Source of the DNA: JADJLQ01 sp044227925
GTDB lineage: Bacteria > Bacteroidota > Bacteroidia > Chitinophagales > Saprospiraceae
Direction of reading: 5' to 3'
DNA length: 64,000 nt
NCBI GenBank assembly: GCA_044227925.1
Contig: JBGAVW010000018.1
Span: 15,271 to 79,270 of the forward strand
Shown here: piece by piece, positions 17,562-26,485 of the stretch
Layout of the letters: each line of letters begins with the position of its first letter
How positions within the stretch are numbered: position 1 is the first letter of the stretch
Translations under genes and position numbers: made by a program
The notes under the pieces: generated by a model
What the model saw: the letters and a program-made list of their open reading frames with translations, nothing else
Told to the model about the DNA's origin: nothing
Databases searched by the model: none

Positions 17562-18242
17562 TTATTTTTTAGCAGCAGGCTTGGCTGCAGCAGGCTTAGC
17601 TGCAGCTGGAGCAGCAGATGCTGCTTTGGCTGCAGGTGCAGCAGGAGCAGCTTTAGCGGCAGCAGGAGATGCAGCTGATTTTTCTTCTTCTTTGAGCGCC
17701 CGGGTTACATTTACAGATGCTATAGGAATGGCTCCGTCAGAAACACTTACAATTCCTGTAGGAAGGCTAATATCTCGTATACGGAGTGTACCGCCAACTT
17801 CAATATTTGTGATATCCGCTTTTATTTCATTAACCAGGTTTTCAGGGCTTCCTTTAATTTTAATTTTTCTGGTTCTTTGTACCAACTTACCACCCGCTTT
17901 GACTCCGGCAGCATAACCATCTAATTTTACGGGAACTTCCACCTGTACTACTTTACCTGGTACTAATTCCATGAAGTCAATATGCGAAACAGCATCAGTT
18001 ACAGGATTGAATTGGAGTGATTTAACAAACACTGGTATACCACCTTCAGGAGTAATTAGTTTAGCAATTTTAAACTCTGAAGTATATATCAATGATTTTA
18101 ATTCATGAGGTTCTACTGAATAATGGTGTGTATTTTTACCACCATATACTACACATGGAACCAATTTTTTTGCTCTTTCATCAACTGCACCACGAGTGCC
18201 ATTGAGTGTACGAGCTTGTGCTTTTAATTCTATAGATTGCAT
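17562..18242 (-). CDS. rplY: 50S ribosomal protein L25 (Ctc form)
   Basis: L25 binds 5S rRNA. The 226 residues contain an N-terminal L25 domain (about 1-90; ARTLNGTRGAVDERAKK) and the C-terminal TL5/Ctc domain (about 95-180). The tail (about 184-226) is almost only Ala, Pro and Lys and is probably unstructured. It lies after prs, the common prs-rplY pairing, but has its own promoter at 18265-18293. Confidence 0.96.
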   Translation of the reverse strand: MQSIELKAQARTLNGTRGAVDERAKKLVPCVVYGGKNTHHYSVEPHELKSLIYTSEFKIAKLITPEGGIPVFVKSLQFNPVTDAVSHIDFMELVPGKVVQVEVPVKLDGYAAGVKAGGKLVQRTRKIKIKGSPENLVNEIKADITNIEVGGTLRIRDISLPTGIVSVSDGAIPIASVNVTRALKEEEKSAASPAAAKAAPAAPAAKAASAAPAAAKPAAAKPAAKK

Positions 18243-18264
18243 GATATGCTATTTTATCGGGCTG

Positions 18265-18293
18265 CAAATATACGACTATTTCCTTGATACAAA
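18265..18293 (-). promoter_or_regulatory. rplY promoter
   Basis: On the minus strand TTTG (18293-18290), a 17-bp spacer and TATATTTG (18272-18265) form a Bacteroidota housekeeping promoter. The -7 context is TCGTATATTTGCA, also seen at porV and, with small changes, at gldJ and tRNA-Gln. The leader would be about 20 nt. Confidence 0.65.
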
Positions 18294-18355
18294 ATTATTT
18301 TTTACAAAGAAAAATAATTTAATAACCTATTGATTATAAGTCAATTGTGAGTAAA

Positions 18356-19309
18356 TTAGTCAGCATACAACTGTGCTATTGATCTGTATTCATGTACAGT
18401 CCTGATGGCTTTTGAAAATAATTCTGCGGAAGAGAGTACTTTAATTTTTGAACTATTTTGCTTGAGTGGCAAAGTATCAGTAACAATTAGTTCGGTGATG
18501 AAAGAATGGTCTATTTTTTCATATGCATTGCCGGATAGTACCGGATGAGTGCATATAACCTTAACCGAATTTGCGCCTTTTTTCTTTATTGCTTCTGCAG
18601 CGGCACAAAGTGTACCCGCAGTGTCCACAATGTCATCTACTAAAATGATGTCTTTATTTTCCACCTCTCCTATAACCATCATAGAGCTGACTTCATTTGG
18701 CTTTGACCTGCTTTTGTCGCAAATCACCAATTCCGTATTAAAATATTTGGCATAATTGCGTGCTCTTTTAACTCCTCCTACATCGGCACAAGCAAATATG
18801 GTTTTATCCGTAATCATTTGTTTAAGATATGGCTTGAATATGGCTTCACTTCGTAAATGATCCAATGGTATATCAAAAAAACCTTGGATTTGGTCAGCGT
18901 GCAGGTCCATAGTCATCACCCGGCTTGCTCCGGCTGTAACCAACAAATTGGCAAGTAGTTTTGCGGTTATAGGTACTCGACTTTTATCTTTCCTATCCTG
19001 GCGGGCATAGCCAAAATAAGGTATTACAGCTGTAATGTATTCTGCGCTCGCCCTGCGGGCAGTATCCAAAAATAATAATGTCTCAAATAAATTATCTATT
19101 GGGGCTTGGGTGGATTGGATAAAAAAAACATACGCTCCGCGTACAGATTCATTTACTATAGGATGCATTTCTCCATCGCTGAATTTTTGGAGTGACATAT
19201 CTCCCAGGGGCTGACCATAATGATTCATTATTTTTTCAGATAAATATCGTGAATTGGTTCCGGAGAATACCTTTACTACCATAGACATCAAAGGTAGTAA
19301 TTCATCCAT
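18356..19309 (-). CDS. prs: Ribose-phosphate pyrophosphokinase
   Basis: Prs makes PRPP from ribose 5-phosphate and ATP for nucleotide, His and Trp synthesis. The protein shows FSGTNSRYLSEKI, the flexible-loop region (FGYARQDRKDKSRVPITAK) and the PRPP-binding motif DIILVDDIVDTAGTL. The 317-residue frame starts at ATG 19309, but relatives begin close to MVVKVFSGTNS. ATG 19288 or 19282 is therefore a likelier start. No promoter is visible in the 62 bp upstream, so it may be transcribed with the glycosyltransferase gene. Confidence 0.96.
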   Translation of the reverse strand: MDELLPLMSMVVKVFSGTNSRYLSEKIMNHYGQPLGDMSLQKFSDGEMHPIVNESVRGAYVFFIQSTQAPIDNLFETLLFLDTARRASAEYITAVIPYFGYARQDRKDKSRVPITAKLLANLLVTAGASRVMTMDLHADQIQGFFDIPLDHLRSEAIFKPYLKQMITDKTIFACADVGGVKRARNYAKYFNTELVICDKSRSKPNEVSSMMVIGEVENKDIILVDDIVDTAGTLCAAAEAIKKKGANSVKVICTHPVLSGNAYEKIDHSFITELIVTDTLPLKQNSSKIKVLSSAELFSKAIRTVHEYRSIAQLYAD

Positions 19310-19371
19310 AATACCAATTCATTATTTAACCACTATGTAAATAATATTTTACCCGGATGGAAATTTCAATT

Positions 19372-20487
19372 CTAGACCAGAGGGCGATATACTTCCTGGT
19401 AATATTTTAAAACCGTATTAGCAGGCTGAAACTTTTCCAGGTGTTTTTTTCTTTTTTCTGCAGTATGATGTAAGAAGCTTCTTTTATCCAAAGAGTCTAA
19501 TATAGTTACTAACTCATCAGGTTCTGATGGATTAAAGTATAGGGCAACATCTCCACCTGCCTCGGGCAATGAAGAAAGATTTGAAGTAATGACAGGTACA
19601 TTGGCCGCTATTCCTTCCAAAACCGGTAATCCAAACCCTTCACCCAATGAAGGATAAATCACTGCGTTTGCATTTTTAAACAAGATTTGTACTTCTGACC
19701 TGGGTAAATTTGGTAAATGATATATATAAGACGCCAGGTGATGTTGATGTATGAAATGGTTCATTTCTTTTAAATAATTAGTACCATTTCCTGCAATGAC
19801 CAGGGGTAATCTTTGATCCTTCGGTTGTCTGATCATGGCCTCCAGTATTACCTTTATATTTTTACGATAGGTCACCGAACCTACAAAATAATTGTAATTT
19901 ATAGGTAAATTATGTTTTTGGATTGTAGCATTGATCTGATCGTTCGTCACGGGTTGGTTGAAAGCAGGATCATAGGTCTGATAAATAACAACGATTTTTT
20001 TTTCATCAACCGGAAATGATTCCATAATTGATTTCTTGGTGGATTCACTTATAGCAACAATGACATTTGCATTTTTGATAGCCAGTTTTGTTTTTATATG
20101 ATAAATGTTCCTGTCGATAAAAGAGAAATCATCATGAAACGATTGGTATAATAAGTCATGGATGGTGACTACATACTTCAGATCATGGTTTCTTATTACA
20201 GGTAATTCATTGCTAAGTCCATGATAGATATCGATTTTTTCTTTATGGGAATATTTTGACAAATTTATAGACCGGTAATACCATGCAGGTGTATCCAAGG
20301 TTATGGTTTCTACTTGTGGGTGAGTGAAAAAAAAATTTGTAAGGGAGGTATTTACCGGTTTTGCATCAAACAGGACGATCTTCATATCTTCGTTCAACTG
20401 TAGTAAAACCCGGATCAGAGTCCTGCTATAATGACCCAAACCAGTAGAGTTGTGAAAAAGTCTTTTGGCATCAAATCCAATTTTCAT
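19372..20487 (-). CDS. Glycosyltransferase family 4 protein
   Basis: The 371-residue protein has a GT-B layout with an N-terminal acceptor half (GLGHYSRTLIRVLL) and a C-terminal GT4 half containing VGSVTYRKNIKVILEAM and the PSLGEGFGLPVLEGIA motif with the conserved Glu pair. GT4 enzymes are retaining and use nucleotide sugars. The acceptor, probably a lipopolysaccharide, exopolysaccharide or glycolipid, is not identifiable. It is 11 nt downstream of the M16 protease gene and has no other glycan genes around it. Confidence 0.92.
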   Translation of the reverse strand: MKIGFDAKRLFHNSTGLGHYSRTLIRVLLQLNEDMKIVLFDAKPVNTSLTNFFFTHPQVETITLDTPAWYYRSINLSKYSHKEKIDIYHGLSNELPVIRNHDLKYVVTIHDLLYQSFHDDFSFIDRNIYHIKTKLAIKNANVIVAISESTKKSIMESFPVDEKKIVVIYQTYDPAFNQPVTNDQINATIQKHNLPINYNYFVGSVTYRKNIKVILEAMIRQPKDQRLPLVIAGNGTNYLKEMNHFIHQHHLASYIYHLPNLPRSEVQILFKNANAVIYPSLGEGFGLPVLEGIAANVPVITSNLSSLPEAGGDVALYFNPSEPDELVTILDSLDKRSFLHHTAEKRKKHLEKFQPANTVLKYYQEVYRPLV

Positions 20488-20498
20488 CGAAATGAGGA

Positions 20499-23195
20499 TT
20501 AATCGGACAATATATTACCGTCACCATCTACCTGTATGATTTCATCAAATTCCAATGATTTTAAATCCTGGTAGGTAACCTCTTTGTTGGTAACCACAAA
20601 CCATTTAAGCTTGGAGGCATCTATAATCTCTTTCGAAAGTGAATGCACTTCATCAATGCTCAAGGCCCTTACTTTGTCTGAATAAGTTTGCCAATAATTA
20701 TCCTCTAAATTATATTTTATCATAGCATTGAGTGATCCCGATACGGCTGCATTAGTTTCCCATATACCAGGAAGCGCCATTACCTGATTGTTTTTTGTTT
20801 TTTCAAATTCATGTTCAGTAATTGTTTTTTCATCATTGATGGCATTAAACTCAGCTATGATTTCGAGTATGGTATCTTTGGTTTTATCTATTTGTACCTG
20901 GGTATAGACTATAAATGCTCTTTCCTCTTTAGATTCTTTTACAAATGCCCCCGCGCCGTAAGTCCAATGTTTATCTTCCCTCAGGTTAAGATTTATGCGG
21001 GATGTAAAATCACCACCCAGTACATTTATAAGTGGTTCTTTTGCAATTTCAGATATATTACCATATGGGGGAAAAGTGTAACCAGCCAATACTACGGATT
21101 GTTGAACTTCAGGTTTATGTAGCAAGTACAGGACTTTTTTGGACTCTTTTTTCTGGGATACACTTTTTGTATTGTTCTTTTCAGGTTTACCTACCCATTC
21201 CTTGAATTTTTCAGTTAATTTCGACTTTATTTCATCCATAGTTATATCACCCACCACTGAAACCACAGAATCCTGAGGTACAACCCACCTCATGTAATAG
21301 TCTTTTATGTCCTGTAGAGTTAATGATGAAACACTCGTTTCAAATCCTGCCCCAGATAATGGGAGACTATAAGGGTGTTCGTTGCCGTATAAAAACTTTG
21401 GCATTACCCTCAATGCCATTTGCGCCGGATTCATTTTTTCACGTTGGATTCCTGCTATTTGAAGTGATTTTATTCTTTCAAAATCCGATTCGGGAAAAGA
21501 AGGATGCAATGCTATTTCAGTAAACAGATCAAGACTTTGATCGAGGCTCTGAGTCAGACATTCCAAAGTCAAATAGGACTTATCGAGGTCCGCAAAAGAT
21601 TTTATGGAAGCACCAAGTAAGCTTTGTTTTTCACTAATCTCTAATGCATCCAGATGACGCGTACCCTCATCCAGCATGTTCATTGCCACAGAAGCTAAAC
21701 CCGGCTTTCCACTAAAATGGTCTGAATTGGTGCCGCCATTCATCATGAGGCTTAAAACGATGGTAGGGGTGTTGGGCCTCCTTGCGAGCACTATTTGCAA
21801 CCCATTCTCGAGAGTTGATTTTTCAATTTCAGGAAATGGAGAGGCAGGGGTATGTCCTATTTCAGGTAATCGTGATCTGTCTATAGTTGATATATCAGTC
21901 TGGTATTCAGGAAAAGGCTTGGCAATGATGGTGTGGGATCCATCCAGCAGCCATTTGCGGGCGATTTCCATTATCTCTTCCCGGTTTATTGTCTCCAGGT
22001 ATTCATTATAAGTCACAAAATAATCCGGCCGGTTACCAAAAATTTCACTTTCAGCCAACACATCAGATTTTCCGCCAAAGCCCCCAATACGCTCAACATT
22101 TTTTATAAAGCTTGCAAAATATTTTGATTTCACCCGGAGTAGTTCTTCATCCGTAGGTCCTTCTTCAAAAAAATTCAGTAGTGTATCATGAATAATGTGT
22201 TCTGCTTCAGTAATTTCATGACCGGGTTTTACCCTGCATTCTACTATGAAATTGCCACATATTTCCCTTGAATAGTTAAATACCGAAACAGAGGTGGCTG
22301 TTTGATTCTTATAGACCAATTCTTTATATAATCTGGAATTTTTATCTGATCCCAATATAGCAGCCATAAGGTCAAATGCAGCTGCTTCACGGGTGCCCCA
22401 TTGCGGAATGTTCCATCCAATAGTGATTTTGCCTTCGGGTACCCTGTCTTCATATACCTGCCTTGAATGACCTTTTCGTATTGGAATATCTTTTTCAGTT
22501 CTGGCAATTGTCGGGCCACTTGCAATGTGTCCAAAATATTTCTTTACTTTTTCCAGGGCTTCGTCGGCTTTTATTGCACCACAGATTACAATTACAGCAT
22601 TGGCTGCACCATAATAATTATTAAACCAATCATGTACATCGGATACACTGGCACCTTCTATATCTTCAATGGATCCAATGACCGTCCAGGAATAGGGATG
22701 GCCTTTTGGAAACATGGCTTCGGTAAAAAGATCATCTTCTTTGGCATACGGTTGGGTTTCTCCTTGTTTTTTTTCATTTATTACCACCCCTCTTTGTTCA
22801 TCCAGTTTGGCCTGATCAATAGCACCCGTGAGATGACCCATTCGGTCAGATTCCAACCATAGTATCTGATCGATTGCCCCAAGAGGCACGGTCTGAAAAT
22901 AATTCGTGCGGTCGTTATTGGTGGTACCATTAAGGTCTGTTGCCCCGATCGCTTCCAGTGCTTGAAAATAATCGGTATTAAAATTTTCTGAACCGTTAAA
23001 CATAAGGTGCTCAAACAAATGGGCAAAACCACTTTTACCAGGTTTTTCGTTTTTCGATCCTACATGGTACCATACATTTACTGCCACAATTGGGGCCTTA
23101 AAATCTTCATGCACGATCAATCTCAATCCATTATTCAGTACAAATTTTTTAAAAGGAATCTGTATATCTTTAGCTTTAAATAGTAAATCTGACAT
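20499..23195 (-). CDS. M16 family zinc protease (two-module)
   Basis: The 898-residue protein has two M16 modules. The N-terminal one is catalytic, with the inverted zinc motif HLFEH (His59, Glu62, His63) and a downstream acidic ligand in the region DEQRGVVINE (about 133-141). The C-terminal module (about 440-880) lacks HxxEH and should only help to enclose the substrate, as in pitrilysin-like and processing-peptidase-like enzymes. Most Bacteroidota two-module members have a signal peptide; this one starts MSDLLFKAKDIQIPF with none visible, so it may be cytoplasmic. It leads a minus-strand unit with the GT4 gene and perhaps prs. Confidence 0.93.
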   Translation of the reverse strand: MSDLLFKAKDIQIPFKKFVLNNGLRLIVHEDFKAPIVAVNVWYHVGSKNEKPGKSGFAHLFEHLMFNGSENFNTDYFQALEAIGATDLNGTTNNDRTNYFQTVPLGAIDQILWLESDRMGHLTGAIDQAKLDEQRGVVINEKKQGETQPYAKEDDLFTEAMFPKGHPYSWTVIGSIEDIEGASVSDVHDWFNNYYGAANAVIVICGAIKADEALEKVKKYFGHIASGPTIARTEKDIPIRKGHSRQVYEDRVPEGKITIGWNIPQWGTREAAAFDLMAAILGSDKNSRLYKELVYKNQTATSVSVFNYSREICGNFIVECRVKPGHEITEAEHIIHDTLLNFFEEGPTDEELLRVKSKYFASFIKNVERIGGFGGKSDVLAESEIFGNRPDYFVTYNEYLETINREEIMEIARKWLLDGSHTIIAKPFPEYQTDISTIDRSRLPEIGHTPASPFPEIEKSTLENGLQIVLARRPNTPTIVLSLMMNGGTNSDHFSGKPGLASVAMNMLDEGTRHLDALEISEKQSLLGASIKSFADLDKSYLTLECLTQSLDQSLDLFTEIALHPSFPESDFERIKSLQIAGIQREKMNPAQMALRVMPKFLYGNEHPYSLPLSGAGFETSVSSLTLQDIKDYYMRWVVPQDSVVSVVGDITMDEIKSKLTEKFKEWVGKPEKNNTKSVSQKKESKKVLYLLHKPEVQQSVVLAGYTFPPYGNISEIAKEPLINVLGGDFTSRINLNLREDKHWTYGAGAFVKESKEERAFIVYTQVQIDKTKDTILEIIAEFNAINDEKTITEHEFEKTKNNQVMALPGIWETNAAVSGSLNAMIKYNLEDNYWQTYSDKVRALSIDEVHSLSKEIIDASKLKWFVVTNKEVTYQDLKSLEFDEIIQVDGDGNILSD

Positions 23196-23293
23196 AGTTT
23201 TCTATTGAATATCCGCAAAGGAAAGGGATTTGAGCCAATTTTTATAACCTATTATATGTAACTATTATTACAATGGTTTTTGGATTCAAAGAT

Positions 23294-23301
23294 TAACTTT
23301 G
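23294..23301 (+). promoter_or_regulatory. -7 element before the DUF983 gene
   Basis: TAACTTTG matches TAnnTTTG exactly, eight bases before the ATG at 23310. A TTTG at 23279-23282 is too close to be its -33. It falls inside the longer TTG-started frame, which supports the ATG at 23310 as the real start. Confidence 0.4.
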
Positions 23302-23309
23302 CGATTAAT

Positions 23310-23684
23310 ATGTCACGATTTATTGAAAAGCTTTCTGCTATTTTAAGCATGAAATGTCCCCGATGCGAAAAAGGAAAGATGTTTTCTGCCGGCCTGTTTG
23401 AATTTTCTAAATTTCTTAATATGCCGGAAAAATGTGAGCATTGTGGTATGCATTTCACTCCGGAACCAGGTTTTTACATGGGCTCTATGTTTATCTCTTA
23501 TGCAGTTTTTTCATGGGGTATGTTAGGCCTGATTGCGGTTTTCTATTTGGTTTTTCACATTGGTATTAATATGTCTATTTTTCTGGCCGTAGTAGTAGGT
23601 TTGATATGTTTTACTTTTGTCATCCGGCTTGCCAGATCCATCGCCCTTCATATGGTGAGAGGGTTCGATCCTAAATATAAATAA
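23310..23684 (+). CDS. DUF983 membrane protein
   Basis: The 124 residues begin at ATG 23310; an in-frame TTG at 23280 is unlikely. The N-terminus carries a zinc-ribbon-like pair CPRCEKGKMF and CEHCGMHF, followed by EPGFYMGSMFISYA and two membrane helices (about 52-75 and 80-102). This is the DUF983 arrangement. The function is unknown; in other bacteria the gene often occurs near respiratory genes, which is not so here. Confidence 0.9.
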   Translation: MSRFIEKLSAILSMKCPRCEKGKMFSAGLFEFSKFLNMPEKCEHCGMHFTPEPGFYMGSMFISYAVFSWGMLGLIAVFYLVFHIGINMSIFLAVVVGLICFTFVIRLARSIALHMVRGFDPKYK

Positions 23685-23735
23685 CCCCGGAATTTAGATA
23701 TTTTAAGCAATGCAAAAATGTATATACTTTAATCA

Positions 23736-24629
23736 ATGAAAAGATTTGTTCTTCTGATTTTTTTGACGGTTTTGACCATTACTTTAATGGGTCAGCACCT
23801 GCACGATTCTATCCCATTGATAGCTAAAAATGCATCACTCAAAAAAATATCTTCCGAGTTTTTATTTACAGAAGGGCCGATTGCGGATAAATCCGGAAAT
23901 GTCTTTTTTACTGACCAACCTAATGACCGGATTATGAAATGGACCCCTTCGTCCGGGATTATCGAATACATGAAGCCGAGTGGAAGGGCCAACGGCCTAT
24001 ATATTGACAAGAAAGGGGATTTGTATGCCTGTGCAGATGAAAAAAATCAAATCTGGAAAATTGATAATCAGAAAAAGGTAACCATCATTGCAGAAAGCGT
24101 AAATGGCAAAAGATTTAATGGGCCAAATGATCTATGGATAGGTCGCAACGGTTTTATTTATTTTACAGATCCATTTTATAAGAGAGAATATTGGTCACAT
24201 ACCACATCGGAATTGGATCATGAAGCAGTATATTTATTATCCAATTCCAATGAAATACGGATGATTGATACGACACTAAGCCAGCCAAATGGAATCATTG
24301 GGTCAAATAAAAATAATGTATTGTATGTATCAGACATCAGAGATCGTAAGACTTATTCTTATACCATTCAGAGTGACGGCAGTGTGAGCGGACGCAAACT
24401 TTTCTGCAATATGGGATCAGATGGGATGACTATTGATAAAAAAGGCAATATTTATCTCACCGGTAGGGGAGTAACTATATTTGATAAGTATGGAAAGCGG
24501 ATAGGTAATATCCCGGTACCCGAACCCTGGACTGCAAATGTCACTTTTGGTGGCAAGGGTAAAAAGACATTGTTCATTACGGCATCCAAATCTGTATACA
24601 CACTGAAAATGAAGGTTAAAGGACAGTAA
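23736..24629 (+). CDS. SMP-30/gluconolactonase-family exported protein
   Basis: The 297-residue protein has a signal peptide (MKRFVLLIFLTVLTITLMGQ) and a six-bladed propeller of the SMP-30/Gluconolactonase/LRE-like family. Conserved family parts include FTEGPIADKSGNVFFTDQP (metal-binding Glu), NGPNDLWIGRNGFIYFTDP (Asn and Asp ligands) and QPNGIIGS. Members hydrolyse sugar lactones with a divalent metal; the natural substrate here is unknown. Its stop codon is one base from the stop of the convergent lipoprotein gene. Confidence 0.92.
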   Translation: MKRFVLLIFLTVLTITLMGQHLHDSIPLIAKNASLKKISSEFLFTEGPIADKSGNVFFTDQPNDRIMKWTPSSGIIEYMKPSGRANGLYIDKKGDLYACADEKNQIWKIDNQKKVTIIAESVNGKRFNGPNDLWIGRNGFIYFTDPFYKREYWSHTTSELDHEAVYLLSNSNEIRMIDTTLSQPNGIIGSNKNNVLYVSDIRDRKTYSYTIQSDGSVSGRKLFCNMGSDGMTIDKKGNIYLTGRGVTIFDKYGKRIGNIPVPEPWTANVTFGGKGKKTLFITASKSVYTLKMKVKGQ

Positions 24630-24630
24630 A

Positions 24631-25038
24631 TTATTTCCTTTTTCTTATCAGGTATCGTTTTTCGATTTCATTAAATTCCAAAGGCCTCGATGTGTCTGCA
24701 TCTGCCCAATCCTCTACAGGTCTGAAATCCAGTAATAAAGTATCTTGTCCAATGGTTTCGTAAATCCCGGTAAGAATCTTACCCTTCATGAGCCCCTTAT
24801 TAAATTGATACAAATCTATCCATTTTGGATTTTTAGTATCATCCAATTTGTAGTGGGCAATAAAAGTATCTTCTAAAAATTGTTGTTTAATGATCCAGCT
24901 CATTGTACTATCCTCCCGATAAGTCATTTCGTGATAATCTTTGGTCATAAGCCAGTGATCATGAATAAAATGAGTCGGTGTTTTTTTACAACAAATGAGC
25001 AAAGCAGTAATCAGGATCAGGCAGTAGAATTTTAACAT
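24631..25038 (-). CDS. Small putative lipoprotein
   Basis: The 135 residues start with a lipoprotein-type signal (MLKFYCLILITALLICCKK) whose Cys16 or Cys17 would be acylated. The mature part is about 118 residues, rich in Asp, Lys and aromatic residues, with beta-like segments (WLMTKDYHEMTYREDSTMSW, TLLLDFRPVEDW), perhaps a small lipocalin-like barrel. I do not recognise the family. It is convergent with the SMP-30 gene, one base apart. Confidence 0.7.
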   Translation of the reverse strand: MLKFYCLILITALLICCKKTPTHFIHDHWLMTKDYHEMTYREDSTMSWIIKQQFLEDTFIAHYKLDDTKNPKWIDLYQFNKGLMKGKILTGIYETIGQDTLLLDFRPVEDWADADTSRPLEFNEIEKRYLIRKRK

Positions 25039-25205
25039 GGTTTTGAAAGAGCGGTCAAAATTAAAACAAAAAACGACTTTTGAACTTTAATATATGTTAT
25101 CCTATCAGAACATTGCTATTTTTTCATGTTTTTATATGAGGGACTAATAATAAGAATTTCCTGATGCCGTAATTGGACAACGTACTGATTATTGCATGGC
25201 AAAAA

Positions 25206-25229
25206 AAAAGTCCTCTAATGAGGACTTTT
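25206..25229 (-). terminator. Terminator of tRNA-Gln
   Basis: AAAAGTCCTC (25206-25215) and GAGGACTTTT (25220-25229) form a perfect 10-bp stem with loop TAAT. On the minus strand it is followed by a run of T, and it lies 5 bp past the tRNA 3' end. Confidence 0.85.
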
Positions 25230-25233
25230 CTTG

Positions 25234-25304
25234 TTGACCCATAAGGATTCGAACCTTAACAAGCAGAACCAAAATCTGATGTGCTACCGTTACACCATGG
25301 GTCA
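25234..25304 (-). tRNA. tRNA-Gln (anticodon TTG)
   Basis: Read on the minus strand, the acceptor stem TGACCCA pairs with TGGGTCA. The D-arm holds GTGTAACGGTAGCAC, the anticodon arm TCAGA-TTTTGGT-TCTG has the anticodon TTG, and the T-arm is AAGGTTCGAATCCTT. The discriminator base is A and CCA is not encoded (CAAG follows). Promoter and terminator both fit closely. Confidence 0.95.
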
Positions 25305-25324
25305 ATTGCTTTTGGAAGCGGGTG

Positions 25325-25354
25325 CAAAGATACGATTATCATCCAATTTTCAAA
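25325..25354 (-). promoter_or_regulatory. tRNA-Gln promoter
   Basis: On the minus strand TTTG (25354-25351), an 18-bp spacer and TATCTTTG (25332-25325), followed by CACC. The -7 context TCGTATCTTTGCA is nearly the same as at rplY and porV. The tRNA 5' end is 20 bp further on. Confidence 0.7.
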
Positions 25355-25502
25355 TCGTTTTTTATTAAATAATGCGATTATTGGGTTCCCTGTGAACTCC
25401 GTAGATTGCCTCGCCTGTAGTGAAACTATAAAGTCAGGTATATTTTTGATTTTGGGATCAAATTTTCTCTTTTTAGTGGAGCTACTTGTAAAACCAATTT
25501 TT

Positions 25503-25955
25503 TTAAAAGTAGATTTTCCCATTCCACCATTCCTTATCAAATACAGTATCGTATTTTTCATAAAATTGAATTGCAGGTATATTCCAATCCAAAACCTGCC
25601 ATTTCATCATCACACAATTTAATCTTTTTGCTTCCAAAATGAGGGCATCAAATAATACTTTTCCAACCCCTTGCCCGCGCACATTTTCCTTGACCACAAA
25701 ATCTTCCAGGTAGAGCATTTTACCCTTCCAGGTACTCCATGCCAGATAAAATAAGACCATACCTACTATTTGACCATCTCTATTTTCAGCCACAATAGCA
25801 TCAAATATGCCCTCTTTAAAATTTGTCCTGTAGCTTTCAATTCCTGCTGTAACAGCTTGTGGCGCCTTTTCATATTCTGCCAAATCCCGTACCAATCCGA
25901 GTATTCCTTCAAGGTCATTTTCAGTGGCTTTCCGCACCTTTGTTAATAAATTCAT
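25503..25955 (-). CDS. GNAT-family N-acetyltransferase
   Basis: This 150-residue single-domain GNAT protein has the acetyl-CoA pyrophosphate-binding motif VRGQGVGKVLFDAL (about 95-108) and the preceding strand YLEDFVV. The C-terminal WQVLDWNIPAIQFYEKYDT is typical of the diamine N-acetyltransferase-like (SAT/thialysine) branch. A small amine or amino-acid substrate is probable. It is divergent from rpsL, and its start is 14 bp from the -33 box of the ribosomal promoter. The 198 bp between it and tRNA-Gln hold only the tRNA promoter. Confidence 0.9.
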   Translation of the reverse strand: MNLLTKVRKATENDLEGILGLVRDLAEYEKAPQAVTAGIESYRTNFKEGIFDAIVAENRDGQIVGMVLFYLAWSTWKGKMLYLEDFVVKENVRGQGVGKVLFDALILEAKRLNCVMMKWQVLDWNIPAIQFYEKYDTVFDKEWWNGKIYF

Positions 25956-25968
25956 TTTATAAAAACTT

Positions 25969-26000
25969 TTTGCCCAATATCAGAAATCTTTATATCTTTG
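25969..26000 (+). promoter_or_regulatory. Main promoter of the rpsL-rplQ ribosomal cluster
   Basis: TTTG (25969-25972), a 20-bp spacer and TATCTTTG (25993-26000) match both boxes of the Bacteroidota housekeeping promoter exactly. Transcription should begin near 26005, leaving a leader of about 73 nt before the rpsL ATG. It is the best promoter match in the window, as expected for ribosomal genes. Confidence 0.75.
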
Positions 26001-26077
26001 CAGACACTTTTGAAAAAAATAGGTAAATTTTAGTCAAAAGGTATTGATAATCAATAAGTAATAAATGAAATTATAGT

Positions 26078-26452
26078 ATGCCAACCATCAATCAACTGGT
26101 AAGATTAGGAAGAAAAGTAGTAAAAGCTAAAAGTAAATCACGTGCTTTAGATGCTTGTCCACAGAAAAGAGGGGTTTGTACCCGTGTTTATACTACTACT
26201 CCGAAGAAGCCTAATTCAGCTCTAAGAAAAGTGGCAAAAGTGCGAATGACCAATGGTATAGAGGTAATTGCCTATATCCCAGGAGAAGGTCATAACCTTC
26301 AGGAGCACTCAATGGTTTTAGTTAGAGGAGGAAGAATCAAAGACCTTCCTGGTGTGAGATATACTATTGTGCGCGGAGCAATAGATACTGCCGGAGTAAA
26401 TAACAGAAAGAAATCACGATCTAAATACGGTTCAAAAAGACCTAAAAAGTAA
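26078..26452 (+). CDS. rpsL: 30S ribosomal protein S12
   Basis: S12 lies at the decoding centre. The 124 residues contain TTPKKPNSALRK, with Lys43, and GGRIKDLPGVRY, with Lys88 and the adjacent Asp that RimO can methylthiolate. These are the wild-type residues at the positions where streptomycin-resistance changes arise. It is the first gene of the cluster, 33 nt before rpsG. Confidence 0.99.
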   Translation: MPTINQLVRLGRKVVKAKSKSRALDACPQKRGVCTRVYTTTPKKPNSALRKVAKVRMTNGIEVIAYIPGEGHNLQEHSMVLVRGGRIKDLPGVRYTIVRGAIDTAGVNNRKKSRSKYGSKRPKK

Positions 26453-26485
26453 AATCCATTATTAGCAATATAAGATATATATATC

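Noticed and set aside
22244..23032. Several open frames inside the M16 protease gene
   Set aside because: All lie in alternative frames of a well-supported 898-codon gene and have no homology-like motifs.
23280..23309. TTG start extending the DUF983 protein by 10 residues
   Set aside because: The segment contains a -7 promoter element and the family begins close to the ATG at 23310.
25281..25622. Plus-strand frame across the tRNA-Gln and the GNAT gene
   Set aside because: It overlaps a tRNA, its promoter and the antisense of a clear acetyltransferase; the product has no recognisable features.
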